Source: Vibrio litoralis DSM 17657
Lineage (GTDB): Bacteria; Pseudomonadota; Gammaproteobacteria; Enterobacterales; Vibrionaceae
Direction of reading: 5' to 3'
Assembly: GCF_000426765.1 (NCBI RefSeq)
Contig: NZ_KE384566.1
Span: 642,190-706,189, forward strand
Length of the DNA stretch: 64,000 nucleotides
This document shows positions 1 to 8,722 of the stretch, piece after piece; the stretch's first letter is position 1, and the number at the start of each line of letters is the position of its first letter. The translations under genes were made by a program, and so were the position numbers. The notes beneath the pieces were generated by a model. That model was not told where the DNA came from. It ran no database searches and saw only the letters and a program-made list of their open reading frames with translations.

Positions 1-357
1 GGCGAGTTGCTGTAATTGTTGTTCAATATCTACGCCGCCAAATAGGCTTGCTACTTTAATGTCTATGCTTTGAGTGAGTGGTTGTAGGCTGTGGCTTATT
101 TGTCGTGCGAGCTCACGAGTTGGCACAATGATTACTGTGTGAACTTTACAGCTGTTTTTAGGTTCTGCTGCAATCATAGAGAGTAGTGGTAGGCCAAATG
201 CGTATGTTTTGCCACTGCCAGTTTGCGCTAGAGCGAGTACATCGGTGTGGTTTAAAATTTCTGGGATCACTTGTTGCTGAATAGGGCTAGGAGTGACAAC
301 GGAATCGGGTAATGCTTTGATCAGTGAGGAATTGAGTTTGAGTTCGTTAAAAGTCAT
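1..357 (-). CDS. DEAD-box ATP-dependent RNA helicase, N-terminal part (cut by window edge)
   Basis: Only the first 119 residues lie in the window; the gene continues to the left. Translating the minus strand from the ATG at 355-357 gives a Q-motif-like stretch (SPIQQQVIP), then motif I AQTGSGKT (Walker A) and motif Ia PTRELA, followed by a GG. This is the usual start of a DEAD-box helicase RecA-like domain. Such proteins unwind short RNA duplexes in ribosome assembly or mRNA turnover. The very short N-terminus and motif spacing resemble RhlE/DbpA-type proteins, but the subfamily cannot be decided without the C-terminal half. An AGGCAG stretch upstream could serve as ribosome binding site. Confidence 0.9.
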   Translation of the reverse strand, partial: MTFNELKLNSSLIKALPDSVVTPSPIQQQVIPEILNHTDVLALAQTGSGKTYAFGLPLLSMIAAEPKNSCKVHTVIIVPTRELARQISHSLQPLTQSIDIKVASLFGGVDIEQQLQQLA

Positions 358-507
358 GAAGATCTGCCTGCCAAAAATATGCGCAGAGTGTAGCACACAA
401 GGGCGCTAGGAGTGGGAATAGACAAAGCTCGTGTTTTATAACGCTTAACTTGACCTGAAGTAGACTTGAGGTTTTATGCTTTCCAAAATTCATTAAGGAA
501 AGCCAAG

Positions 508-678
508 ATGCAAACGGACTATGTAAAAATATTAGCGCAAAAAACCTATCAGGAAAAACCAGTTAAAACGCTGCATACCTTTAAAAGGCAAAAGTTTCAT
601 GCGATGAGCTTTTTTATGGGAGTAGCAACATCATTGTTATTGTATGGCTATAGATGTTGGAAAGCCGCCATCGTTTAG
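508..678 (+). CDS. small membrane protein, 56 aa, unknown function
   Basis: The reading frame is open from 466, but the ATG at 508 is the likely start because AAGGAAAG lies just upstream with normal spacing. The 56-aa product has a basic, Lys-rich first half and a single predicted membrane segment (SFFMGVATSLLLYGY) near its C-terminus, so it should be a small single-pass inner-membrane protein. The stop codon lies inside a strong hairpin that looks like its own terminator, which supports a real transcription unit. I do not recognise the family. It sits between a divergently oriented helicase gene and the convergent transporter gene ybjL. Confidence 0.55.
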   Translation: MQTDYVKILAQKTYQEKPVKTLHTFKRQKFHAMSFFMGVATSLLLYGYRCWKAAIV

Positions 679-694
679 TTTCGATAGCGGCTTT
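661..694 (+). terminator. hairpin terminator overlapping the stop codon of the 56-aa gene
   Basis: AAAGCCGCCATCG at 661-673 pairs with CGATAGCGGCTTT at 682-694, a 13-bp stem with one mismatched position and an 8-nt loop. It can act as a terminator for the small gene and, being A/T-flanked on both sides, possibly for the convergent transporter gene as well. Confidence 0.7.
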
Positions 695-717
695 ATATTT
701 GACGGTTAACGTAGAGG

Positions 718-2400
718 TTAACTTAATATAATGATTAAGGTACCGGCGAGCGTCATTAAGATATTGGCAATGGCGTAAGTCCCCGCATAACCAAGTGCAG
801 GAATAGTCGATTTCGCGTAATCGTTAACAACATCCATTGCTGGAGCACAGGTTCTTGCTCCGATGATTGCACCAAATAATAATGCACGGTTCATCTTCAA
901 TACATGAGCTCCAAATAAGTAGGCCGCCACAACCGGAAGTACGCTAATAAGGAAGCTAACCCCAACAATTTTGAAGCCCATTTGGCCTAAATATTCGAGC
1001 ATATTTGAACCAGCACTTAGGCCAATTCCCACCATGAAGACCATTAAACCGAGATCTTTTATCATATTCAATGCACCTTGAGGCACATAACCAAAAGTCG
1101 GGTGGTTCGCTCTCAAGTAACCTAGGGTGATGCCTGAAATAAGTAAGCCTACCGCATTACCTAGTCCGAAAGTCACTTGGCCAAATGTCATGGTGATCAA
1201 GCCAAACAATAAACCAATGATAAAGAAGCTACAGAAGGCCAGTAAGTCGGCAATTTGACTATGAATTGAGATAAAACCAATTCGTTCAGCTAAGCCAAGT
1301 ACGCGGCTCTTTTCGCCACTGACCTGTAAAATATCACCTTTAGCTAGCACGATATTCAAGTCCATTGGCATTTCAATTTGTGCACGAACAACACGGTTTA
1401 AGAAACAGCCGTATTCTGCAATATTAAGGTCAGATAGCTTTTTACCGGCAATACTGTCACTTTTTACCACGATTTCTTCTTCGGCAATGCGAAGGTCAAG
1501 CAAGTTGCGGTCGAAAACTTCTTTACCGTTACGGAAGCTAGGATCAAGGCGAGCGTGACTATCCGGGTAACCGACTAAAGCAATCTCATCGCCGAGTTGT
1601 AATATAGCGTCACCATCTGGGTGGGCGAGGATACCATTACGACGAATACGTTCGATGTAGCAACCAGTTTGGCGGTAAATGCCTAGCTCACGTAGGTTCT
1701 TACCTCCAGTCCAATCGATCAGTTCTTGTCCAACACGGTAAGCACGAATAATCGGTAAGTAGACTTTACGTTGGCCTGCACCACCAAGACCGCGCTCTTG
1801 AGCAATACGCTGTGCTGAATCACTGAGATTTTCTTTTTGCAGTTTAGGCAACAACTTGGCAAACATGATCATGCTGGTTAAGCCAATCAAATAAGATAAT
1901 GCATAACCAACCGATAGGTTATCTAAAACCGTGGATAGCTGCATATTATCGGGAATGGTACCTAGTCCTGAGTTTAATGCGTCTTGTGCTCCTACCAAAA
2001 TCGGTGTTGCGGTCATTGAACCCGCCATGATACCGGCGGTTAAGCCAAAATCGAGGCCAAAGAAGTGTCCTAAACCGTAAGTCAGTGTCGTAGCGGAGAT
2101 CAGCACAATTAAGCTTAAAAAGAAGTAGTGCTTACCATCGCGGAAAAAGATACCGAAAAAGTTAGGCCCAGCTTCGATGCCGACACAATAGATAAACAGC
2201 ATAAAACCGATGGTTAGCGCCTCGGCATTAAATACAAAGCCGAGATTTCCCATGAATAGAGCGGTAAGCAACACACCAATGGAATTGCCAAGTTGAAAGT
2301 TTCCGAAACGGATTTTACCAATAGATAAACCGATCGCTAATACGACAAACAAGAGTAGTATAGGATTTTGGTTTAAAAGTGCAGCAACGTCTATATTCAC
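718..2400 (-). CDS. ybjL: YbjL-type putative transporter (AspT/YidE family with two TrkA-C domains)
   Basis: The 560-aa product matches the E. coli YbjL pattern along its whole length: about five N-terminal membrane helices with the NSIGVLL and [12 protein letters not shown] motifs, two cytosolic TrkA-C (RCK-C) domains around residues 200-370 (including the [15 protein letters not shown] stretch), and a second membrane half ending near [11 protein letters not shown]. The family is related to the aspartate:alanine exchanger AspT, but the YbjL substrate is not known. The frame extends to a TTG at 2412, yet a GTG at 2400 with GAGAA upstream aligns better with the known N-terminus and gives the usual length. 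As in enterobacteria, grxA is the upstream neighbour on the same strand. Confidence 0.92.
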   Translation of the reverse strand: MNIDVAALLNQNPILLLFVVLAIGLSIGKIRFGNFQLGNSIGVLLTALFMGNLGFVFNAEALTIGFMLFIYCVGIEAGPNFFGIFFRDGKHYFFLSLIVLISATTLTYGLGHFFGLDFGLTAGIMAGSMTATPILVGAQDALNSGLGTIPDNMQLSTVLDNLSVGYALSYLIGLTSMIMFAKLLPKLQKENLSDSAQRIAQERGLGGAGQRKVYLPIIRAYRVGQELIDWTGGKNLRELGIYRQTGCYIERIRRNGILAHPDGDAILQLGDEIALVGYPDSHARLDPSFRNGKEVFDRNLLDLRIAEEEIVVKSDSIAGKKLSDLNIAEYGCFLNRVVRAQIEMPMDLNIVLAKGDILQVSGEKSRVLGLAERIGFISIHSQIADLLAFCSFFIIGLLFGLITMTFGQVTFGLGNAVGLLISGITLGYLRANHPTFGYVPQGALNMIKDLGLMVFMVGIGLSAGSNMLEYLGQMGFKIVGVSFLISVLPVVAAYLFGAHVLKMNRALLFGAIIGARTCAPAMDVVNDYAKSTIPALGYAGTYAIANILMTLAGTLIIILS

Positions 2401-2630
2401 GGTATTTCTCAAGTGAAATTAAAGTATAACAAAGAATAGGTGAGTTATTCGAGATATCACATCTTTGTGCATCGTTTAATCAAATAACAGTATAAATTTA
2501 ATGCGAAGTGTATCGGATAAATGAGTAATTAATAAGAGGTAATGTGGAGTTTTAATATTAAATTTTACATTATTGCCAAATAGTTAATGTATGGTTGATT
2601 TTGTGGTGTGGTTTTCTGTGTGGCAATAAA

Positions 2631-2658
2631 AAAATGGTCAGAAAGTTCTGACCATTTT
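2631..2658 (-). terminator. Rho-independent terminator downstream of grxA
   Basis: The A-rich side followed by ATGGTCAGAA pairs with TTCTGACCAT plus a T run, forming a near-perfect hairpin between grxA (ends 2726) and ybjL (starts 2400). The symmetry allows function in either direction. The remaining 2401-2630 gap is AT-rich and should hold the ybjL promoter; I see no further clear element there. Confidence 0.8.
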
Positions 2659-2725
2659 ATCGGGGGGAAGCTTCTTTTTACGCTTGCATTTTCAAGCCAT
2701 AAAGAACTTCTTAGCTAGCGAGAAA

Positions 2726-2992
2726 TTATTCGCTGTATAAACCTAGGTTTGCTTTTGCATAAGCTTCAAATTCTGTAAATCCACCTACGTGATCTTGGTC
2801 TACAAAAATTTGAGGAACGGTTTCAACTGGTTTACCAACGGTTTTTTCTAAGTCAGCTTTACTGATGCCTTCTGCATGAATATCAACATAGCGGTAGTTG
2901 AAGTCATCACGCTCTTCTTTTAACTTTTCCGCTAGCTCTTTTGCTCGTACACAAAACGGGCAAGCGGGACGACCAAAAATAACTACAAACAT
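2726..2992 (-). CDS. grxA: glutaredoxin 1
   Basis: This 88-aa thioredoxin-fold protein has the CPFC redox motif at residues 11-14, and TVPQIFVDQDHVGG, the conserved cis-Pro and glutathione-binding loop. The YVDIHAEGISKADL segment and ERDDFNYRYVDI are typical of GrxA, which uses glutathione to reduce disulfides, for example in ribonucleotide reductase. The start is secure: AAGGAGA lies directly upstream of the ATG at 2992. Length matches E. coli GrxA (85 aa). It has its own terminator and lies upstream of ybjL, a conserved neighbourhood. Confidence 0.97.
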   Translation of the reverse strand: MFVVIFGRPACPFCVRAKELAEKLKEERDDFNYRYVDIHAEGISKADLEKTVGKPVETVPQIFVDQDHVGGFTEFEAYAKANLGLYSE

Positions 2993-3096
2993 GGTTTATC
3001 TCCTTCCAATTCGTTATGTGGCTCACTATGCCCTAAGATAATTCGTTTTTAAAGTTCAGATTAAGAGTTAAAAGTAATTAAGTATGTTGGATTAGC

Positions 3097-3951
3097 CTAA
3101 AATGGACTTGTTTTATCGTAACGAGAATCTTTTAGTACATCTTTTACTCGTTTTAGATTTTCTCTAAAGCCTGATCCTCGACGTAAAGTAAAACCAGTCG
3201 CGAGTACATCAATTACTACCATTTGAACTACACGGCTTGCCATTGGCATATATACGTCGGTGTCTTCTGGTACATCGAGAGTAATCGCTAGATCGCACAC
3301 TTGCTCCAAAGGTGAATCTTTGGCGGTAATGGCAATCACGGTTGCGCCATTTTCTCTGGCGAGTTGAGCGGTTTCTACTTGGCTTTTTGTTCGTCCGGTA
3401 TGCGAGATCAAAACCACGACGTCATTTTCTGTCGAGTTAATGCAGCTCATTCGTTGCATTACCACATCATCGAAATTCATGATTGGAATATTGAATCGAA
3501 TGAATTTGTTCTGCGCGTCTTTTGCCACCGCAGAGGAGGCGCCCAAACCAAAGAATGAAATACGCTTCGCTTGCGTAAGTAAGTCGACCGCACGGTTAAT
3601 TTGAAAAGGATCGAGGCTGTTTTTTGCAACATCCAAACAAGCCATGGTGGATTCAAAGATTTTATGAGTATAAGCGTCAGGGCCGTCAGATTCTTCTACA
3701 TTACGGTTTACATAAGGTGTGCCGTTGGCCAAGCTTTGGGCTAAATGTAGTTTGAAGTCAGGGAATCCCTTAGTATCTAAGCGGCGGCAGAATCGATTGA
3801 CGGTTGGCTCACTCACGTCGGCAATTTTGGCTAAGGTCGCAATACTGGAATGAATCGCCGTTTGTGGGGCTTCGATGATGACTTCTGCGACTTTTCTTTC
3901 AGATTTGCTGAAAATATCTAGGTTCTTTTGAATTTTTTCTAATGTATTCAT
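3097..3951 (-). CDS. hexR: HexR, RpiR-family transcriptional regulator of central carbon metabolism
   Basis: The product (284 aa from the ATG at 3951) starts MNTLEKIQK and has an RpiR-type winged helix-turn-helix in residues 1-77 (TLAKIADVSEPTVNRFCRRL) and a SIS sugar-phosphate-binding domain from about residue 110 to 265 (GLGASSAVAKDAQNKF, SHTGRTKSQVE). HexR binds 2-keto-3-deoxy-6-phosphogluconate and controls Entner-Doudoroff and glycolytic/gluconeogenic genes in Vibrio and Shewanella. The frame is open nine codons further upstream, but the internal ATG matches the family N-terminus. It is monocistronic here; the upstream 307-bp gap holds a palindrome but no convincing HexR box. Confidence 0.95.
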   Translation of the reverse strand: MNTLEKIQKNLDIFSKSERKVAEVIIEAPQTAIHSSIATLAKIADVSEPTVNRFCRRLDTKGFPDFKLHLAQSLANGTPYVNRNVEESDGPDAYTHKIFESTMACLDVAKNSLDPFQINRAVDLLTQAKRISFFGLGASSAVAKDAQNKFIRFNIPIMNFDDVVMQRMSCINSTENDVVVLISHTGRTKSQVETAQLARENGATVIAITAKDSPLEQVCDLAITLDVPEDTDVYMPMASRVVQMVVIDVLATGFTLRRGSGFRENLKRVKDVLKDSRYDKTSPF

Positions 3952-4046
3952 ATTGTTCTCGAAAATGCTGAGACTCAAAGCCTGATTTGATTACATGCGC
4001 ATAATGGATAGTAATGCGCGGATAAATACTCGAGTCCATGAGTACA

Positions 4047-4069
4047 TATACCCAAATGATTTGGGTATA
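4047..4069. repeat. 23-bp perfect palindrome resembling an ERIC terminus
   Basis: TATACCCAAAT and ATTTGGGTATA flank a single central G. The TATACCC...GGGTATA ends match both termini of the full ERIC-type repeat at 30944-31070, so this may be a collapsed ERIC copy reduced to its joined ends. It lies between hexR and panP, upstream of hexR. The rest of the 3952-4258 gap should contain the hexR promoter, but no other element stands out. Confidence 0.55.
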
Positions 4070-4258
4070 GTCAGTATAACCAAGCTGAGGGGGATTCATG
4101 TATTTGGTGGGGATTTTTATAGTGATAACATGACAAACTTCAAATTAAGTTACAGTTTTGTAAGTTTTATACTCAAAATTATCTCTCAATAATGATGATA
4201 TTGGTCGCTGAGTTTCTACTTTTAGAAAGAAATTTACAGAATGTTTGTCTGGATTGTC

Positions 4259-5908
4259 TTAAACATTCTGAAAAATTTTGGCTGTAAGTTGGTTAATTTG
4301 TGGCAAGACTATTGAGCTCGTTTGAGCAATTTGTCGCTGTTCTTCGATAACTGAATGAAGAATGTCATTGGTGGTGAGTGGGTTTGCGAGCACCACGCGG
4401 AATACACTGGTTTCCATACGATCCCACTGCACTGGCGTTAAACGAGTTCGGGAGACAAAGGAAATACCATTTTCACGTTGTTTCTTTTGAATAAACTGCG
4501 TCAGTTCATTGAGTAATTGGTGCAATTGTTGGCGCTCTTCAGTCGATGCGACTAATAAGGCTTTTCGCGTGTCTTGCGGCACATAGCGGTAGGTTAATAA
4601 ACATAGTTCAGGTTCAGAAATTAGCTCGAAGTCATTTTGCTGTTTGACTAAGTTGGCAAAATAATGCGCTTTATCAATACTTTGGTCAATTAATAGTTCA
4701 TAACCTGGGCGGCTGATAATGTGCATGCTGGAATACACGAGCATCGCCATGCCGGAACGAGAACCTTCTAATGTGTGTGAGCCGAGATCTTTTGAACCTT
4801 TACGCAGAATATATTCAGCATGGTGTTCTACCGCTTTCATTGCTTCTGGATCTTTAAATAACACCATTCCTGCACCCATCGGGATATACAGCTGTTTGTG
4901 GGCATCTATCGTCACAGAGTCTGCGCGTTCAATACCTTTTAATAATGAACGATGATTATTCGACATTAATGTCGCGCCACCCCAAGCTGCATCCACATGG
5001 AAGTGGCAATTTTCTCGTTGTGCAATATCGGCGATGGTATCTAAAGGATCAATGTTGCCCGTTTCAGTTGTACCCGCCACACCAATAATCGCGAATGGTT
5101 TGATTTTTTTATCTTTAAGTTGCTTGATGGTCTCTTCGAGTGCCGCCGGGCAAATACGGTTATGTTCATCGGCTTTGACTGGAACAAGGTTTGACTGGCC
5201 GATACCGAGTACATCCGTGGCTTTTTTCAGAGAGTAATGGCCACGTTCAGATACTAATACCGCCATTCCTTGATAACCATAATGCATCATGGCATTAAAT
5301 AGGCCTTCTTTTTCTACCCCAGGAAAATCGCCATCAGCTTTTAATGCATTGTTACGCGCAACCCATAATGCAGTGATGTTAGCTATAGTGCCACCAGAAC
5401 AAAATGCGCCGAGTGAATGTACCGCACTATGCATCCATTCTTGATAAAAGCTCTCAGATTGCCCGTAAATTAAACGGTGTAACATGCCAAGCACCTGGCG
5501 CTCTAAAGGCGTGAATGCTTTGGATGTTTCAATTTTTACTAGGTTTTGATTCAGTGCAATCATGATTTTAGACAACGGCATTAAAAAGTAAGGCAATGCA
5601 GAAGTCATATGACCAATAAAGCTTGGTGCTGAGGTATGTACCGAATGGGAGACTAGGGTATCAAGAAGATGCTGAGTATGCTCTGAAACAAAGGTCGGAA
5701 ACTCAGGGATTACAGCATCTGAAAAATCTTTTTCAATTTCTGATAAGGGTTTTTCTTCCACGACAATATGCTCTCTTAAGAATTCATTTAGATTCTGAGA
5801 AAGTTTTTGTTCGATGTTACCCAATGTTGAATCGGGAGCCTCTGGTACAGTAAAAATGCGCAGCAAGCTCTCAAAATTGACATCTACAATTTTGTCGTTA
5901 GATCCCAT
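4259..5908 (-). CDS. panP: PanP, PLP-dependent aspartate 1-decarboxylase
   Basis: The 549-aa product belongs to the group II (glutamate/DOPA-type) PLP decarboxylases. The N-terminal half has the HFHVDAAWGG aspartate motif that contacts the pyridine ring, and SVTIDAHKQLYIPMGAG contains the Schiff-base lysine (HK). Length and overall sequence fit the Vibrio/Shewanella group annotated as PanP, which makes beta-alanine from aspartate for pantothenate and CoA synthesis and substitutes for the pyruvoyl enzyme PanD. It is transcribed alone from the minus strand, downstream of a gap that separates it from a small exported-protein gene. The assignment to aspartate rather than glutamate rests on family similarity, not on a visible residue. 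Confidence 0.85.
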   Translation of the reverse strand: MGSNDKIVDVNFESLLRIFTVPEAPDSTLGNIEQKLSQNLNEFLREHIVVEEKPLSEIEKDFSDAVIPEFPTFVSEHTQHLLDTLVSHSVHTSAPSFIGHMTSALPYFLMPLSKIMIALNQNLVKIETSKAFTPLERQVLGMLHRLIYGQSESFYQEWMHSAVHSLGAFCSGGTIANITALWVARNNALKADGDFPGVEKEGLFNAMMHYGYQGMAVLVSERGHYSLKKATDVLGIGQSNLVPVKADEHNRICPAALEETIKQLKDKKIKPFAIIGVAGTTETGNIDPLDTIADIAQRENCHFHVDAAWGGATLMSNNHRSLLKGIERADSVTIDAHKQLYIPMGAGMVLFKDPEAMKAVEHHAEYILRKGSKDLGSHTLEGSRSGMAMLVYSSMHIISRPGYELLIDQSIDKAHYFANLVKQQNDFELISEPELCLLTYRYVPQDTRKALLVASTEERQQLHQLLNELTQFIQKKQRENGISFVSRTRLTPVQWDRMETSVFRVVLANPLTTNDILHSVIEEQRQIAQTSSIVLPQINQLTAKIFQNV

Positions 5909-6032
5909 AACCCGTTTTCTTATAGAGTTTACGTTGATTTGAGAGAAATAATTTATCGTAATAAATCAATAAAGTCTCGTTCAAATGTAGGTAGTTTGTG
6001 TGTGGCCGTGCCCGAGGCTACATTATATGTAG

Positions 6033-6554
6033 TTACTTACACTCAATGGCGTTAGTTTTAGCAATCGATTGATTGTATTTGTCTAATGCAGGTTTGATAT
6101 TGCTAGGGTGGCTCAACAGGTCAGCAAAAGCAGAGCGTAATTCATAGTTTTTTTCATTCGGTGCCGATTGGCGGTCATCAAATGTTGTTTTAGCAATTTT
6201 GCCTAGTTCATCATCACGTTGTGATAAGGTTTTTACATCGGCTTGAGAAAGCTTCAGCCACGATTCAACTTGCTCATCCGTGGCGATTTTTTGGGGCTCA
6301 GAAGTCAGATAAAAATCCACTGCAGCACGATTCAATTCAAAATGATGGGTTCTGCCTTGTAAAAACCAATCACCGACATCTTTTAAATCAGGGTTCGACT
6401 CTGTGGTAATCGACACAAGATCTTGGTACCAAGTTAAAGATGCATCAATATACGCATCGTATTTATCGGTTAAGCATTGGGTATTGTTATCTGTAGCGGC
6501 AAACACTGAACTGCTTAGAGATAGTAATAAAAGGGCGATAGCAGGTTTTTTCAT
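6033..6554 (-). CDS. exported protein of unknown function, 173 aa
   Basis: MKKPAIALLLLSLSSSVFA is a clear Sec signal peptide with cleavage expected after AFA-like VFA at about residue 19. The mature part is about 154 aa, hydrophilic and largely helical, with only two cysteines (CLTDKY near the N-terminus and the penultimate residue), which could form one disulfide. I recognise no domain. A ribosome binding site (AAGGAAAG) precedes the ATG. It lies between panP and lysO on the same strand, without evidence of shared transcription. Confidence 0.7.
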   Translation of the reverse strand: MKKPAIALLLLSLSSSVFAATDNNTQCLTDKYDAYIDASLTWYQDLVSITTESNPDLKDVGDWFLQGRTHHFELNRAAVDFYLTSEPQKIATDEQVESWLKLSQADVKTLSQRDDELGKIAKTTFDDRQSAPNEKNYELRSAFADLLSHPSNIKPALDKYNQSIAKTNAIECK

Positions 6555-6631
6555 TTTCTTTCCTTGAGTAAGGCGTTAAAAGCCTTTTTATTATAGCGTT
6601 GACCCGTTTCTAGGTCAGTGTCTTATATCAC

Positions 6632-6657
6632 TATTCCCTTCATTCTTGAAGTTGTAG
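6632..6657. repeat. truncated ERIC-type terminus
   Basis: TATTCCCTTCATTCTTGAAG followed by TTGTAG matches the left end of the ERIC-type repeats at 19796 and 30944 at 22 of 26 positions. The sequence then diverges, so this is a one-sided remnant directly downstream of lysO (3' end at 6686). Confidence 0.5.
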
Positions 6658-6685
6658 CACGAATAATACATAACCGTAGTTGAGG

Positions 6686-7591
6686 TTACCCCCCTAAAGA
6701 TACAAAAAACAGCATCAATATAGGAACGAGTAAGCTGAGAATAAAGCCGCTGACGATGGCAATAGGGACACATTTTACACCACCAGTACTTTGTATAACA
6801 GGCAAGGTAAAGTCCATGGCGGTGGCGCCTGCATAACCAATACTGGTACAAGGGTAGCGACGAATAAACATCGGTATGGCAATTAAGGCAACTAACTCAC
6901 GCAGTAATTCCAACATAAAAGAAGCGCCACCATAAACGGGGCCGTAAGCATCTCCCATTAAAATACCCGCAAGTGAATACCAACCAAACCCAGATGCCAT
7001 AGCGAGACCGTTGGTCATAGGTATATCCAATATATACGATGCAATTATACCACCGATCCATGAAGTCCCGACAATAATACAAGCGATGATCATACCGCGT
7101 TTATTTAAAATAATTTGTCTGAGCGTGAGACCACTATTTCTTAATTGAATACCAATGAAAAAGAGTAACAGCAATAAAATGCCTTCGCTGATTTCATTAA
7201 TGTATGGAACCTGAAAAGGAAGGAGTAGACCTAATAATAAGCCAGCACCAACGACTAAAATGAGTTTGGCGGATTCTAATGCCATCATGTAAACCGGCAA
7301 TGGGGCGGCTTTCGATTGGGCTTCGACTGGCATCCATTTATCAACCAAGGGTAGCGCTGCCAGGTTGCAAGCACCAATCGCGATAAAAAAGGTGAAGGTG
7401 AAAAGTACAATAGTTTGCAAATTACTGCCGAGGTTATCTAACGCCGACAGACTTAAACCCATAAAAAAGAGAATAACGTAGATCAGATAAGAAACGGCTT
7501 GATTGATTCTGTGGTGCCAAGTTTCGTTACCAAGGGTAATGAAGTAACCCACGACTAATGGCAGGAAAATCATAAATACACCTGAATACAT
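6686..7591 (-). CDS. lysO: LysO (YbjE) L-lysine exporter
   Basis: The 301-aa product aligns with E. coli YbjE/LysO: MYSGVFMIFLPLVVGY at the start, INQAVSYLIYVILFFMG, the IGIQLRNSGLTLRQIILNKRGMI loop, LAMASGFGWYSL, and GATAMDFTLPVIQSTGG near the C-terminus. About eight membrane helices are visible. LysO exports lysine and toxic analogues. The frame begins at a GTG (7597), but the ATG two codons later fits the family N-terminus and follows a GGGGTG stretch. An 8-7-8 inverted repeat that also resembles a Fur box lies about 55 bp upstream. The 3' end abuts a truncated ERIC-type repeat. Confidence 0.93.
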   Translation of the reverse strand: MYSGVFMIFLPLVVGYFITLGNETWHHRINQAVSYLIYVILFFMGLSLSALDNLGSNLQTIVLFTFTFFIAIGACNLAALPLVDKWMPVEAQSKAAPLPVYMMALESAKLILVVGAGLLLGLLLPFQVPYINEISEGILLLLLFFIGIQLRNSGLTLRQIILNKRGMIIACIIVGTSWIGGIIASYILDIPMTNGLAMASGFGWYSLAGILMGDAYGPVYGGASFMLELLRELVALIAIPMFIRRYPCTSIGYAGATAMDFTLPVIQSTGGVKCVPIAIVSGFILSLLVPILMLFFVSLGG

Positions 7592-7644
7592 AAGCACCCC
7601 AAATGAAAAGTGAGAGAGTAAAGGTCAATTGCGCGATCATCTTA

Positions 7645-7671
7645 ATGATTTTGAGAATGAAAATCATCTAC
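7645..7671 (-). promoter_or_regulatory. inverted repeat resembling a Fur box, upstream of lysO
   Basis: ATGATTTT at 7645-7652 and AAAATCAT at 7660-7667 form a perfect 8-bp inverted repeat with a 7-nt spacer. Overlapping it, 7653-7671 matches the classical 19-bp Fur consensus (GATAATGATAATCATTATC) at 14 positions. It lies about 55-80 bp upstream of the lysO ATG, a normal operator distance. The rest of the 7592-8032 gap (441 bp) should contain the divergent lysO and tfoX promoters and the tfoX leader; it has no lysine-riboswitch or GEMM-type signature. Confidence 0.4.
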
Positions 7672-8032
7672 TTAAGCTGAGAACGGATTTATTTTTTATG
7701 GTGAATTAAGTTTGTTGGGCATTTTATGAACCCTGTAATTTTTGTGGTGATATTTGCATGTTGAATTTAACTTTACATTTCCATAACACTGCAAAAATAA
7801 CAATGCGAGTAGGCTCTCATTTTTCAAGGAGTTTTCATAGTTAGGTGTGAGCTATGCACTTACTTAATTTTTATCATAAAGTATCATTTATGTTAGAGCG
7901 TGTTCATAAAAACATGGTTAATAGAGTCGATGTTTTTAAGTCTGCTCGCAAAAAATATGGAAGTTATAAAAATATGTCTTATTGACGCTTGTGTATTGAT
8001 CGGGGGGTTAAACATAAGTATGGAGGTTACAC

Positions 8033-8626
8033 ATGGGCAGCAATATGGAACGTTCCTTTTTTGAATACGTAGCTAAGTTTGGCTCATTTCAAAAGCGTTC
8101 AATGTTTGGAGGAATTGGATTATTTAGTGAAGATGCAATGTATGCGTTAATTTCTGATGGAACTATTTTTATTCGTGGCGGCAGTGGTCTTGATAAAACC
8201 TTGGAAGAGAAGGGTTGTAAAAGATATAAACACGTAAAGAAACAAACGGTGGCAACGGTAAATTATTTTGATGTGACGAAGTTATATACAGAAGGTGATG
8301 AGTCACTCGATAGCATCATTCAATTATCGATTGAATACTCCAAGCAAGAAAGGGCATTTCAAAAATCAGCAGACAGTCGTAGGTTGCGTGATTTACCTAA
8401 TATGCAACTCACACTAGAGCGAATGGTGAAAAAAGCAGGTGTACCAGATGTAAATACATTTTTACAGATGGGGCCGGAAGATGTCTTTAGGAAGGTAAAA
8501 GAAGCGTATGGTGGCGATGTCGATATACGTTTGTTGTGGAAATTTGCCGGAGCAGTAGACGGTTGTCATTGGAAACTTATTCAAGAGCCTAGAAAGCAGC
8601 AACTTTTATCCAGCGTGCACCACTAA
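8033..8626 (+). CDS. tfoX: TfoX/Sxy-family competence regulator
   Basis: The 197-aa product has the two-domain TfoX arrangement: an N-terminal domain with the conserved KRSMFGGIGLF motif and YALISDGTIFIRGG (about residues 5-95), and a C-terminal domain beginning LRDLPNMQLTLERMVKKAGV and containing LLWKFAGAVDG (about residues 120-190). TfoX acts with CRP at CRP-S promoters to switch on DNA-uptake genes, type IV pili and, in several vibrios, T6SS genes, and responds to chitin. GGAGG six bases upstream fixes the ATG at 8033. A second copy, TfoY, exists in vibrios; the absence of a GEMM riboswitch upstream favours TfoX, but the paralogue assignment is not certain. Confidence 0.82.
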   Translation: MGSNMERSFFEYVAKFGSFQKRSMFGGIGLFSEDAMYALISDGTIFIRGGSGLDKTLEEKGCKRYKHVKKQTVATVNYFDVTKLYTEGDESLDSIIQLSIEYSKQERAFQKSADSRRLRDLPNMQLTLERMVKKAGVPDVNTFLQMGPEDVFRKVKEAYGGDVDIRLLWKFAGAVDGCHWKLIQEPRKQQLLSSVHH

Positions 8627-8648
8627 GTTACACTTAAACTATTAAAGA

Positions 8649-8675
8649 AAAGCCTCGCATGTTGTGCGAGGCTTT
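8649..8675. terminator. bidirectional hairpin terminator between tfoX and the convergent gene
   Basis: AAAGCCTCGCA pairs perfectly with TGCGAGGCTTT across a 5-nt loop, with A and T tracts on either side, in the gap between tfoX (ends 8626) and the minus-strand gene ending at 8723. Confidence 0.88.
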
Positions 8676-8722
8676 GTTGTGTTTGCTGTGTGCAGTTTTG
8701 ATTAGCAGTTAAACGTGTTTGA

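Noticed and set aside
4130..4160. HexR binding site upstream of hexR
   Set aside because: TGTAACTTAATTTGA on the minus strand keeps only one half of the TGTAATTAAATTACA palindrome.
7592..7850. Lysine riboswitch upstream of lysO
   Set aside because: The conserved GTAGAGG-type element and multi-helix junction are not visible on the minus strand.
7845..7866. CRP site upstream of tfoX
   Set aside because: Only the left half (TGTGA) fits; the right half does not match TCACA.
7830..8032. Possible GEMM (c-di-GMP) riboswitch upstream of the TfoX-family gene
   Set aside because: TfoY genes in vibrios often carry one, but none of the conserved GEMM core (for example the GGGCAAACC and CCGGCCTAA-like segments) is present.
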